This document shows positions 1 to 5,446 of a DNA stretch of 5,446 bases, piece by piece. The first letter of the stretch is position 1; the number at the start of each line of letters is the position of its first letter. The stretch lies in the NCBI GenBank assembly GCA_023457875.1, contig JAEXBC010000509.1:1-5446 (forward strand). Direction: 5' to 3'. Position numbers and translations under genes: made by a program. Below the pieces are notes generated by a model, which had not been told where the DNA came from, did not search any database, and saw nothing but the letters and a program-made list of their open reading frames with translations. This stretch comes from Bacillota bacterium (lineage in GTDB: Bacteria; Bacillota; Clostridia; Lachnospirales; Cellulosilyticaceae).

Positions 1-374
1 TCGAAAGGGTTTATTTTTGTACGAAGAGCGACAGGCATAGGCTTTTTTCGGTATTCACTTGGCGTTACACCATAGGTTTCCTTAAAAGCTCTTGTAAAAG
101 CTTCATGTGAAGAATAACCATACTCAAAAGCAATATCCAAAAAGCTTTTTTCACTGTCTCGAATCGCTTTTAATGCAAAGGCTAATTTTCTCTGTCTAAG
201 ATAATCTTTAAACGACATACCCAATATTTCCTTAAACTTTCTCGTAGTATGAAATTCACTGTAACCTAACTTTCGAGAAAGAAATCGCAGCGTTATGGCT
301 TCATTGTTACGATTTTTAATGCACTCGTCAATTTCATCAACGATGATTTGGATTTGCTTATGCCACTGGTACAT
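1..374 (-). CDS. AraC-family transcriptional regulator, N-terminal part (open at window edge)
   Basis: Reading the minus strand from the ATG at 374-372 gives 124 codons without a stop before the window edge. The visible part is an AraC/XylS-type DNA-binding domain placed at the N-terminus. The first helix-turn-helix lies at about residues 27-50 (LSRKLGYSEFHTTRKFK) and is followed by the linking helix FKDYLRQRKL. The second lies at about 77-110 (DIAFEYGYSSHEAFTRAFK, then GVTPSEYRK, the family's closing motif). The start is supported by GAGGTG at 384-389, nine bases upstream. Another ATG at 378-376 is in a different frame. Regulators with the DNA-binding domain first often carry a GyrI-like ligand-binding domain behind it; that part lies outside the window, so the ligand type is unknown. 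The gene follows the TrmO-UvrA gene on the same strand but has its own promoter candidate. Family assignment is firm; target genes are unknown. Confidence 0.93.
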   Translation of the reverse strand, partial: MYQWHKQIQIIVDEIDECIKNRNNEAITLRFLSRKLGYSEFHTTRKFKEILGMSFKDYLRQRKLAFALKAIRDSEKSFLDIAFEYGYSSHEAFTRAFKETYGVTPSEYRKKPMPVALRTKINPF

Positions 375-383
375 TCATCTATT

Positions 384-440
384 CACCTCGTTTCAACCAC
401 CCTATATTCATTATAGAGTAATGATCATTGCCCTACTTGA
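384..440 (-). promoter_or_regulatory. Promoter region and palindromic operator candidate of the AraC-family gene
   Basis: On the minus strand a perfect TATAAT -10 box lies at 410-415. No good -35 box exists at 16-19 bp spacing; the best is TCAAGT at 435-440 with a 19-bp spacer, matching consensus at only two positions. Just upstream of the -10 box, and overlapping its outer base, is a dyad at 415-434: a perfect 10-bp palindrome AATGATCATT (420-429), with arms extending to 10 bp each at 8 of 10 matches. A start site near 403-404 would leave a leader of about 30 nt containing the GAGGTG ribosome binding site (384-389). A weak -35 with a dyad in the spacer suggests a regulator-dependent or autoregulated promoter. 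The -10 and palindrome are directly visible; their use is inferred. Confidence 0.5.
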
Positions 441-450
441 TTTTACTTGC

Positions 451-488
451 TAAAAAGAGAGGATACTATGGTAAAATGGCTCTTTTTA
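451..488 (-). terminator. Weak hairpin terminator candidate overlapping the end of the TrmO-UvrA gene
   Basis: A 9-bp inverted repeat (TAAAAAGAG at 451-459 and CTCTTTTTA at 480-488) encloses a 20-nt loop that contains the TAG stop at 468-466. On the minus strand the distal arm ends in a TTTTT run, and on the plus strand the mirror arm does the same, as in bidirectional A/U-tract terminators. The GC core is only three pairs and the loop is long, so it would be a weak terminator at best. Its place between the fusion gene and the promoter of the AraC-family gene fits a transcription boundary. Confidence 0.3.
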
Positions 489-3400
489 TGATATTTCCGG
501 TATAGCTTTCCTTAATGCGTGCCACCTCAAGGGGTGTTCCTTGGGTGAGAACATAACCGCCTTTGTCTCCTCCCTCTGGTCCCAAATCTATAAGCCAATC
601 TGCATTTTTAATCATATCCATGTTATGTTCTATGATGATCACGCTATTTCCTGCCTTGACAAGTTTTTCAAGTAGTTTAAGAAGATGTGCTATATCTAAA
701 AAATGTAATCCTGTAGTAGGCTCATCTAATAAATAGAGCGTTTTCCCTTTTTCACTTACGACTAATTCCTTTGCCAGCTTAAGCCTTTGAGCTTCTCCTC
801 CTGATAAGGTAGTAGCACTTTGCCCTAATTTTAAATAACCTAATCCAACTTCAATTAGTAGGCCTAATAAGCTCTGTATTTTGGGCGTTCCATTAAAGAA
901 ATCATAGGCTTCTTGGACATACATTTCAAGTACTTCAGATATATTTTTCTCTCGGTATTTAACATCGAGAACTTCCTTATTATATCTTTTTCCTTTACAA
1001 ACGGGGCACTCACTCCAGATATCTGCCATAAAGGCTATAGGCGTACAGATTCTTCCCGCACCATGGCAATAAGAGCATCCTCCCTCTTTCGTATTAAAGC
1101 TAAAGAAATTTTCCTTATACTTTCTTTCTCTAGCTAATTGGGTATTTGCAAATACGCCTCTTATTTCCTCCATAATCCCTAATAAGGTAGCAGGATTAGA
1201 ACGTGGCGACTTGCCAATTGGCTTTTGATCCATCTTAATGATTTGACTAAAGCCCTCTGCTCCCTCTATCCCCTCATAATGAGGTCCACTATTTTGTTGG
1301 TCTTTTATCTGCCTTTGCACTGCCAAGTATAGTACTTGATTAACGAGTGTACTTTTTCCTGAACCGCTTACGCCGCACACACAGGTTATGGCTTCTGTAG
1401 GAAATGTAATATCAATATGCTTCAGGTTATTGGCTTGTATGCCTTTTAAGTTTATCCAATGCGTAGCTTGATGGATATCCTTTCTATTTCTATAGACCTG
1501 TTTCTTTTTAGAAAGATATTGTCCTGTGATAGATCGTTCATTACTCATTATTTGGCTAACAGTTCCCAATGCTAAGATTTCTCCTCCGTTAACACCTGCT
1601 CCAGGGCCCATATCAATCAGATAGTCCGCTGCCTTAAGCATATCCTCATTATGCTCCACCATAACAATGGTATTACCCTTGTCTCTAAGCTGTCTTAATA
1701 AATACAATAGGTGCTCATAATCCTTAGGATGAAGTCCCATTGAAGGCTCATCTAGTACATATAAAATGTTAGTCATATCTCCTTTTAGTTGCGTCATCAG
1801 CCTTAATCTTTGCCATTCTCCTCCTGAAAGAGTAGGTACTGCTCTGTCTAAGGTTAAATAGGATAGTCCCAAATGTACATATCCTTGTAAACTTTGATAT
1901 AACTCATTAAGTAAAAGCCCAACTCTTGATAAGTCCCATGAAGTAAGCTGCGCTTCAAGGCCTTCTATGTACTTGATAAGCTCACAAATGCTCATCCGGG
2001 CCACTTCTGGAAAACGTTTATCGCCAACTGTTACCATTCTGCCTTCCTTTAAAAGACGCTCTCCTCTACAAGCAGGGCATATTTCTTCATGCATAAACAT
2101 TTGAGTAAGTCTACTGGCACTCTCTCCCTTTCCTTCTAAAAAATAGCGTTTAATACCATAATAAGCACCTTCTACAGGTCTATTTATTTCTCCACTTCTT
2201 CCATTTGCATGCTGATAAACATAACTCACCTTTTCTTCACCGCTTCCCCATATTGCTTTCTTTCTTAATGCTTCGGGAGGCTCGCTCCTTGGCTTTTCTA
2301 TTTCGACCTTCATGGCTTTTGCAAGCGCTAAGATTTCTCCCTTCATCCAGTTCGCATTGGGTTTATCTCTAAACTTCCGTAGATTTCCCCACCAAGCTGA
2401 AGCTCCATCTAATACAGACTTATTAGGTTCGGATACAATATGAGCTATGCTAGGCTCTAACTTTTTGCCCAGGCCTTTACATACCGGACACATACTTAAG
2501 GGTCCATTAAAGCTAAAGGTAGAGGGTGTAAGTTCAAAAAGAATATGCTGACAATGATAACACATCTCGGTGGTTTGCATCAGAATAAGCGGTTCATGAG
2601 GTATTGTAATTTCTATTGCACCTTTTCCAATTTTTAATGCTTGTTGTACGCTTTTTTTAAGCGTTTCTATCATTTCTAATGCTTCTTGCTCTTCTACTTC
2701 CTCAGTAAGCTGCTCTATATAAAATATATTTTTCTCTAATTGGAAGGGATTGATTTGAAAGTAGGTTTTCTTTATCAGTAGCTTTAATTTGCTTATTATT
2801 TCATCTTCACTTATTGGAATAATAGCATTGCCACATTTAGGGCAGTGTCTTATACCAATTCCTGCAAATATAGCTTGTAGATAATCATAAAGTCCAGTTA
2901 ATGTACCTACTGTGGAACGTGGATTACTTCCACTCCCTTTTTGAGAAATAGCTATAGAGGGAGGCAAGCCTAGTATGTCATCTGCATCCGGCTTATCCAT
3001 TTTTGTATCAGATAAGTAGCCACTTCCCATGCTACTGATTAGCCTTCTTTGGCTTTCTGCATACAGGGTATCAAAAGCTAAACTTGATTTACCACTACCA
3101 CTTACTCCTGAAATGGCAGTGATTTTTCCATAAGGTATCGAAACATCAATATGCTTAAGATTATTTTGTCTGACACCCTGTACAACAATATGTTGTGGCT
3201 GCGCATAGTCTCTATTTTTTTCTGTATGAAGAAATGTTTTATTTACACTTTTCTCTTCCTCCTTAGTTATCCATTGCTTTAATAAATCTAATGAAGAGGG
3301 CATCAGTCTAATTTCCTCCATACTTTCCGCTTCTTCCTCTAAAAAGCTTGGCCAGTGGATAAGCCAACTTGGAACATTAACAAGTTCTATATAATCCTCC

Positions 3401-4197
3401 TCTTTGCAATAAGGCTTTACTTCTACTAAAGGTGTATGATCAAAGCAATCTAGATGACTTACTTGGATTCTACCTAATTCCTCTTCAATCTGAATAATCC
3501 TCGTGGTTGTTAAAGCAATAGGATTAGGTCTTACAGGAGAACGGGATGCAAATACACCCGTTTTAGGCGCATTTTCATAGGGTGGTTGGCACAACGTTAT
3601 CTGCCTATAATGGGGCTTATCAAAACGATTAAACCACCAAAAAACTTTAATATGTGAATATTTTTTAAGCTGCTCGAAATAGAAGGAGGATGCCTCTTTA
3701 AAATATAGGTAACACTTCTCTTCAAGTTTTCTAATCTGCCCAATGGCTACTATTTCCTTATCATGATTGTCCTCTCCCTTTTCATAAAGGAAACTCTCTT
3801 GTTCTATTGTTCCGTTTTTTACTTCTGATGTATGCTTGTCACGAGCATCCTCATCTATTTCCTTATGTTTTGGACCACTACTTAGCCTAACGCGATCCTC
3901 ACAAGGAAAATAGGGTTTGATATCAAAAAGGCGCCCTTGAGTTGTAAGGTCATTTTTTGCTTCTAGATAGACCTTACCGACTGATTCCTCTACCTTAATG
4001 ATCTTAACGACTTGCTCATAAAATGGCACCTCACTCTGTTCATCCTTATCAAAAATAATAATCGCATGACTAAAAAGGCCTAAATATTTTAGACCTTTAA
4101 TGTAATCTTTTTCTAATTCAATGACCACTTGCATTTCTATTAACTTAATCTTTCCAATAGCTCTCATTTCATAGCTTTGTCTATTATGAGATAACAT
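466..4197 (-). CDS. Tandem TrmO/TsaA-type domains fused to a UvrA-like ABC ATPase
   Basis: This is a 1243-residue protein, longer than the roughly 940 of ordinary UvrA because of an N-terminal extension. Residues 11-105 resemble a TrmO/TsaA unit (RAIGKIK, GLFSHAIIIF, LFDIKPYFPCEDRV) without the SAM-binding segment. Residues 148-290 form a second unit with that segment intact (GVFASRSPVRPNPIAL, 214-229; TPLVEVKPY, 255-263). TrmO N6-methylates t6A37 in tRNA-Thr using SAM. Residues 336-1243 are UvrA-like. Cassette I has Walker A GVSGSGKSS (364-372), LSGGEWQRLRL (790-800), LDEPSMGLHP (815-824) and H849. Cassette II has GVSGSGKST (942-950), LSGGEAQRLKL (1131-1141), LDEPTTGLHF (1157-1166) and H1191. 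Zinc-type CxxC pairs occur at 452/455, 546/549, 570/573 and 707/710, plus the CX2C-X19-CX2C finger at 1041-1067. The UvrB-binding region (457-545) is about 40 residues shorter than usual, suggesting a UvrA2/DrrC-like role in drug or DNA-damage tolerance rather than standard excision repair. AAAGGGGG at 4204-4211, six bases upstream, supports the start; M11 lacks a comparable site. Domain calls are firm; function of the fusion is unknown. Confidence 0.93.
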   Translation of the reverse strand: MLSHNRQSYEMRAIGKIKLIEMQVVIELEKDYIKGLKYLGLFSHAIIIFDKDEQSEVPFYEQVVKIIKVEESVGKVYLEAKNDLTTQGRLFDIKPYFPCEDRVRLSSGPKHKEIDEDARDKHTSEVKNGTIEQESFLYEKGEDNHDKEIVAIGQIRKLEEKCYLYFKEASSFYFEQLKKYSHIKVFWWFNRFDKPHYRQITLCQPPYENAPKTGVFASRSPVRPNPIALTTTRIIQIEEELGRIQVSHLDCFDHTPLVEVKPYCKEEDYIELVNVPSWLIHWPSFLEEEAESMEEIRLMPSSLDLLKQWITKEEEKSVNKTFLHTEKNRDYAQPQHIVVQGVRQNNLKHIDVSIPYGKITAISGVSGSGKSSLAFDTLYAESQRRLISSMGSGYLSDTKMDKPDADDILGLPPSIAISQKGSGSNPRSTVGTLTGLYDYLQAIFAGIGIRHCPKCGNAIIPISEDEIISKLKLLIKKTYFQINPFQLEKNIFYIEQLTEEVEEQEALEMIETLKKSVQQALKIGKGAIEITIPHEPLILMQTTEMCYHCQHILFELTPSTFSFNGPLSMCPVCKGLGKKLEPSIAHIVSEPNKSVLDGASAWWGNLRKFRDKPNANWMKGEILALAKAMKVEIEKPRSEPPEALRKKAIWGSGEEKVSYVYQHANGRSGEINRPVEGAYYGIKRYFLEGKGESASRLTQMFMHEEICPACRGERLLKEGRMVTVGDKRFPEVARMSICELIKYIEGLEAQLTSWDLSRVGLLLNELYQSLQGYVHLGLSYLTLDRAVPTLSGGEWQRLRLMTQLKGDMTNILYVLDEPSMGLHPKDYEHLLYLLRQLRDKGNTIVMVEHNEDMLKAADYLIDMGPGAGVNGGEILALGTVSQIMSNERSITGQYLSKKKQVYRNRKDIHQATHWINLKGIQANNLKHIDITFPTEAITCVCGVSGSGKSTLVNQVLYLAVQRQIKDQQNSGPHYEGIEGAEGFSQIIKMDQKPIGKSPRSNPATLLGIMEEIRGVFANTQLARERKYKENFFSFNTKEGGCSYCHGAGRICTPIAFMADIWSECPVCKGKRYNKEVLDVKYREKNISEVLEMYVQEAYDFFNGTPKIQSLLGLLIEVGLGYLKLGQSATTLSGGEAQRLKLAKELVVSEKGKTLYLLDEPTTGLHFLDIAHLLKLLEKLVKAGNSVIIIEHNMDMIKNADWLIDLGPEGGDKGGYVLTQGTPLEVARIKESYTGNIIKRAILP
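3301..3319 (-). promoter_or_regulatory. Possible internal ribosome binding site and start (Met299) for a TrmO-free UvrA-like form
   Basis: Inside the fusion gene, in the linker between the second TrmO-like unit and the UvrA part, the minus strand carries a full GGAGG (3319-3315). It lies 11 bases before an in-frame ATG at 3303-3301 (Met299). Initiation here would give a free UvrA-like protein of 945 residues, close to normal UvrA size. The spacing is slightly longer than optimal, and GGAGG arises easily from Met-Glu-Glu codons, so this may be chance. Its position exactly at the domain boundary is the reason to record it. Confidence 0.3.
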
Positions 4198-4203
4198 CTT
4201 AAT

Positions 4204-4211
4204 CCCCCTTT
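4204..4211 (-). promoter_or_regulatory. Ribosome binding site of the TrmO-UvrA gene
   Basis: The minus strand reads AAAGGGGG six bases before the ATG at 4197-4195. It fixes Met1 over Met11 (ATG ten codons further on), which has no purine-rich site at the right distance. It lies inside the leader expected from the MerR-type promoter upstream. Confidence 0.8.
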
Positions 4212-4231
4212 AGTAGGTTCTGATGCTACCT

Positions 4232-4262
4232 ATCATAAACCCTCACACCATGTGAGAGTCAA
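4232..4262 (-). promoter_or_regulatory. MerR-type promoter/operator with 19-bp spacer, upstream of the TrmO-UvrA gene
   Basis: On the minus strand a TTGACT -35 box (4262-4257) and a TATGAT -10 box (4237-4232) are separated by exactly 19 bp. The spacer is filled by a dyad at 4239-4259 with arms ACTCTCACA and TGTGAGGGT around a central TGG, 8 of 9 positions pairing. This is the hallmark of MerR-family regulated promoters, in which the over-long spacer keeps RNA polymerase idle until the bound activator twists the DNA. The outer CTC...GAGGGT arrangement resembles sites of BmrR/Mta/TipA-type regulators. It overlaps the 3' end of the merR gene, whose TGA (4245-4243) lies in the dyad. Transcription would start near 4224-4227, giving a leader of about 28 nt. 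It likely serves as the inducible promoter of the fusion gene under the adjacent MerR regulator; binding by that protein is inferred. Confidence 0.82.
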
Positions 4263-5082
4263 TACGCCTATGAATAGGAATTTGAATTTCTGTCATATAG
4301 TCCTTGGGGTCCTCTTCATTCCAAGGCCCTCTGTGACAAATTTGCCTACTGCTACCTTCCATCCCATACTGACTATGTTGCTCTAACCACCTTGCAAAGG
4401 CTAAGTAATGAGGCGCAATTTTTTCATAAGGACCATAGACCATAAAAGAAGCTACTTGTTCTAAAGGTTCTACTTCACGAAAGCAAAACCCTTCCTTATC
4501 TTGACCCCTTTCCTCTGTCACCATACAAACCTCTATGTCTACATCACATTCTTTGTACTCGGCGTCATGATAAATAGCAAAAGAAAAGCTATTTAAGGGT
4601 ATATTGAGCTGATGCGCTTTGATATATTCACCTATTTCTTTCCACAATAACCCTTCATGAAAATAACTAAGAACCTCTCGTCTTAACGAAAACACAAAGT
4701 AACGAGGTACAGCTTTAATAACCACCTTGGTGGCAATTTCAATCTGTTTATTGTGAACTTGCTCTATTGCTGCTCTTATCTGAGCAAGCTTTTGCTGCTC
4801 TTTTTCAATCATCCTTCTTGTTTCTTCCTCTTTAAGCTTTAGTTTTTTAATAACCGCCTCTTGCTGCCAATTCATTAACATATCTTTCATTTCTACCACC
4901 CCAAATCCCAATTCCCTTAAAAAGATAATCTTATGAAGTACTTCGATTTGATCTGAGGTATATAAACGATACTTGGTATTTGCATCGATTTGGGCGGGTT
5001 TAAGAAGATCCATGTCATCGTAATAACGCAGCATCCTGATAGATACCTGTGTAAGCTTTGAAAACTCTCCTATTTTAAACAT
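4243..5082 (-). CDS. MerR-family regulator with BmrR/GyrI-like effector-binding domain
   Basis: This 279-residue cytosolic transcription factor is full length for the BmrR class. Residues 1-70 are a MerR winged helix: FKIGEFSKLTQVSIRMLRYY, then LLKPAQID, Y38RLYTSDQIEVL and LRELGFGVVEM. Residues 73-115 form a charged coiled coil that would dimerise the protein. Residues 118-271 are a GyrI-like (AraC effector-binding) domain ending in DYMTEIQIPI. Glu265 in that motif matches the buried glutamate that contacts cationic drugs in BmrR-type sensors. GGAG at 5090-5093 lies seven bases before the ATG. The gene begins 17 nt after the stop of the ferredoxin-type gene, so both are probably cotranscribed. 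Its last codons overlap a 19-bp-spacer promoter facing the TrmO-UvrA gene, which is therefore its most likely target. It is likely an activator responding to a hydrophobic or cationic small molecule; the ligand is unknown. Confidence 0.93.
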   Translation of the reverse strand: MFKIGEFSKLTQVSIRMLRYYDDMDLLKPAQIDANTKYRLYTSDQIEVLHKIIFLRELGFGVVEMKDMLMNWQQEAVIKKLKLKEEETRRMIEKEQQKLAQIRAAIEQVHNKQIEIATKVVIKAVPRYFVFSLRREVLSYFHEGLLWKEIGEYIKAHQLNIPLNSFSFAIYHDAEYKECDVDIEVCMVTEERGQDKEGFCFREVEPLEQVASFMVYGPYEKIAPHYLAFARWLEQHSQYGMEGSSRQICHRGPWNEEDPKDYMTEIQIPIHRRIDSHMV

Positions 5083-5099
5083 CCTGCTTCTCCACTATC

Positions 5100-5446
5100 T
5101 TATTTTGCCTTCTTACTATTAAAATCCATGAGCTGTTTTAAGCTAATGTGTCTATTACGAAAACGTGCTTTACCTATTGTTTGTTCTTTCCATTCAATGG
5201 CTATTTGCGGACAAGCATGGATACAAGCTAGACAGTGCTCACAGTGATGCAAAAACTGTGGTTTTGTCTGACCCATCGTAATGTTATGCGCGGGACAAAC
5301 TTTTTCGCAAGTACCACAATGATTACAGCTGTCGCTTATTATAAAATTTTCATCGCAATTTCCTTTTTTAGCAGGAAAGAACCCATAAATTGCCTTATTA
5401 AGAAATGTATCAGGGCAAAACTTATTTTTCTTCCGTTCCTTAATAT
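5100..5446 (-). CDS. EFR1-type flavodoxin/ferredoxin protein, C-terminal part (open at window edge)
   Basis: The minus strand holds 114 codons and a TAA at 5102-5100, open at the window edge. Two bacterial ferredoxin motifs are visible: CNHCGTCEKVCP (visible residues 40-51) and CEHCLACIHACP (68-79). Each is CX2CX2CX3CP, expected to bind one [4Fe-4S] cluster. Between and after them lie PAHNITM, KPQF, IAIEWKEQT and GKARFRN, a pattern typical of the C-terminal half of EFR1-family proteins, in which an N-terminal flavodoxin-like domain precedes two clusters. That flavin domain would lie outside the window and is not seen. The likely role is low-potential electron transfer in the cytosol of an anaerobe; the partner is unknown. 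The merR gene follows after 17 nt on the same strand. A stand-alone 2[4Fe-4S] ferredoxin is less likely, because at least 39 residues precede the first cluster and the flanking motifs match EFR1. Confidence 0.88.
   Translation of the reverse strand, partial: IKERKKNKFCPDTFLNKAIYGFFPAKKGNCDENFIISDSCNHCGTCEKVCPAHNITMGQTKPQFLHHCEHCLACIHACPQIAIEWKEQTIGKARFRNRHISLKQLMDFNSKKAK

Noticed and set aside
913..1137. Plus-strand open frame of 74 codons
   Set aside because: It lies entirely inside the strongly conserved UvrA cassette II on the other strand, has no family resemblance and no convincing ribosome binding site. It is a shadow of the real gene.
4165..4167. Met11 as the start of the fusion gene
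   Set aside because: The upstream sequence has no good ribosome binding site, while Met1 has AAAGGGGG at six bases.
466..4197. Calling this gene the housekeeping uvrA
   Set aside because: The N-terminal TrmO-like region, the shortened UvrB-binding region, the altered zinc-finger loop, and the MerR-type promoter in place of an adjacent uvrB all argue against it.
4214..4232. Small inverted repeat TAGGT/ACCTA in the leader of the fusion gene
   Set aside because: Only five pairs around a nine-base loop, without conserved riboswitch or attenuator features; too weak to call.
4242..4256. Hairpin CTCACA/TGTGAG at the merR stop codon as a terminator
   Set aside because: No T-run follows it on the minus strand, and it sits exactly within the 19-bp spacer between good -35 and -10 boxes. 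It is better explained as the core of a MerR operator.
4501..4529. Plus-strand TTGACC and TACAAA with a 17-bp spacer, promoter-like
   Set aside because: It lies inside the merR coding region, the -10 match is poor, there is no plus-strand gene downstream and no dyad. It is likely chance.

Overview
The window is AT-rich. All four protein genes lie on the minus strand, so transcription runs from high to low coordinates. Strong AGGAGG-type ribosome binding sites, a clostridial-style flavodoxin/ferredoxin (EFR1-type) protein and drug-sensing regulators of the MerR and AraC families point to a Gram-positive, probably anaerobic member of the Bacillota (Clostridia-like). I cannot name the species.

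In the direction of transcription, the window starts with the C-terminal 114 residues of an EFR1-type protein carrying two [4Fe-4S] motifs (5446-5100, open at the window edge). A 17-nt gap follows, then a complete 279-residue MerR-family regulator with a BmrR/GyrI-like ligand-binding domain (5082-4243). After 45 nt comes a 1243-residue protein (4197-466) that joins a tandem TrmO/TsaA-type region to a complete two-cassette UvrA-like ATPase. A weak hairpin terminator candidate overlaps its 3' end. Last is the start of an AraC-family regulator (374-1, open at the window edge) with its own promoter region and a palindrome in the promoter spacer.

The most notable element is the TrmO-TrmO-UvrA fusion. 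The first TrmO-like unit has lost the SAM-binding segment and the second retains it. The UvrA part keeps all ATPase motifs but has a shortened UvrB-binding region and an altered zinc-finger tip, so it looks like a non-canonical, DrrC/UvrA2-type protein rather than the housekeeping repair protein.

The second notable element is a MerR-type promoter at the 3' end of the merR gene (4232-4262). It has a TTGACT -35, an abnormal 19-bp spacer filled by a 21-bp dyad, and a TATGAT -10. It is placed to drive the fusion gene with a leader of about 28 nt. The inferred circuit is that a small molecule, perhaps a cationic or aromatic drug, binds the regulator, which untwists the 19-bp-spacer promoter and induces the TrmO-UvrA protein. 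This would be a candidate drug-inducible resistance or stress module combining tRNA-type methylation with a UvrA-like ATPase; the function itself is inference.
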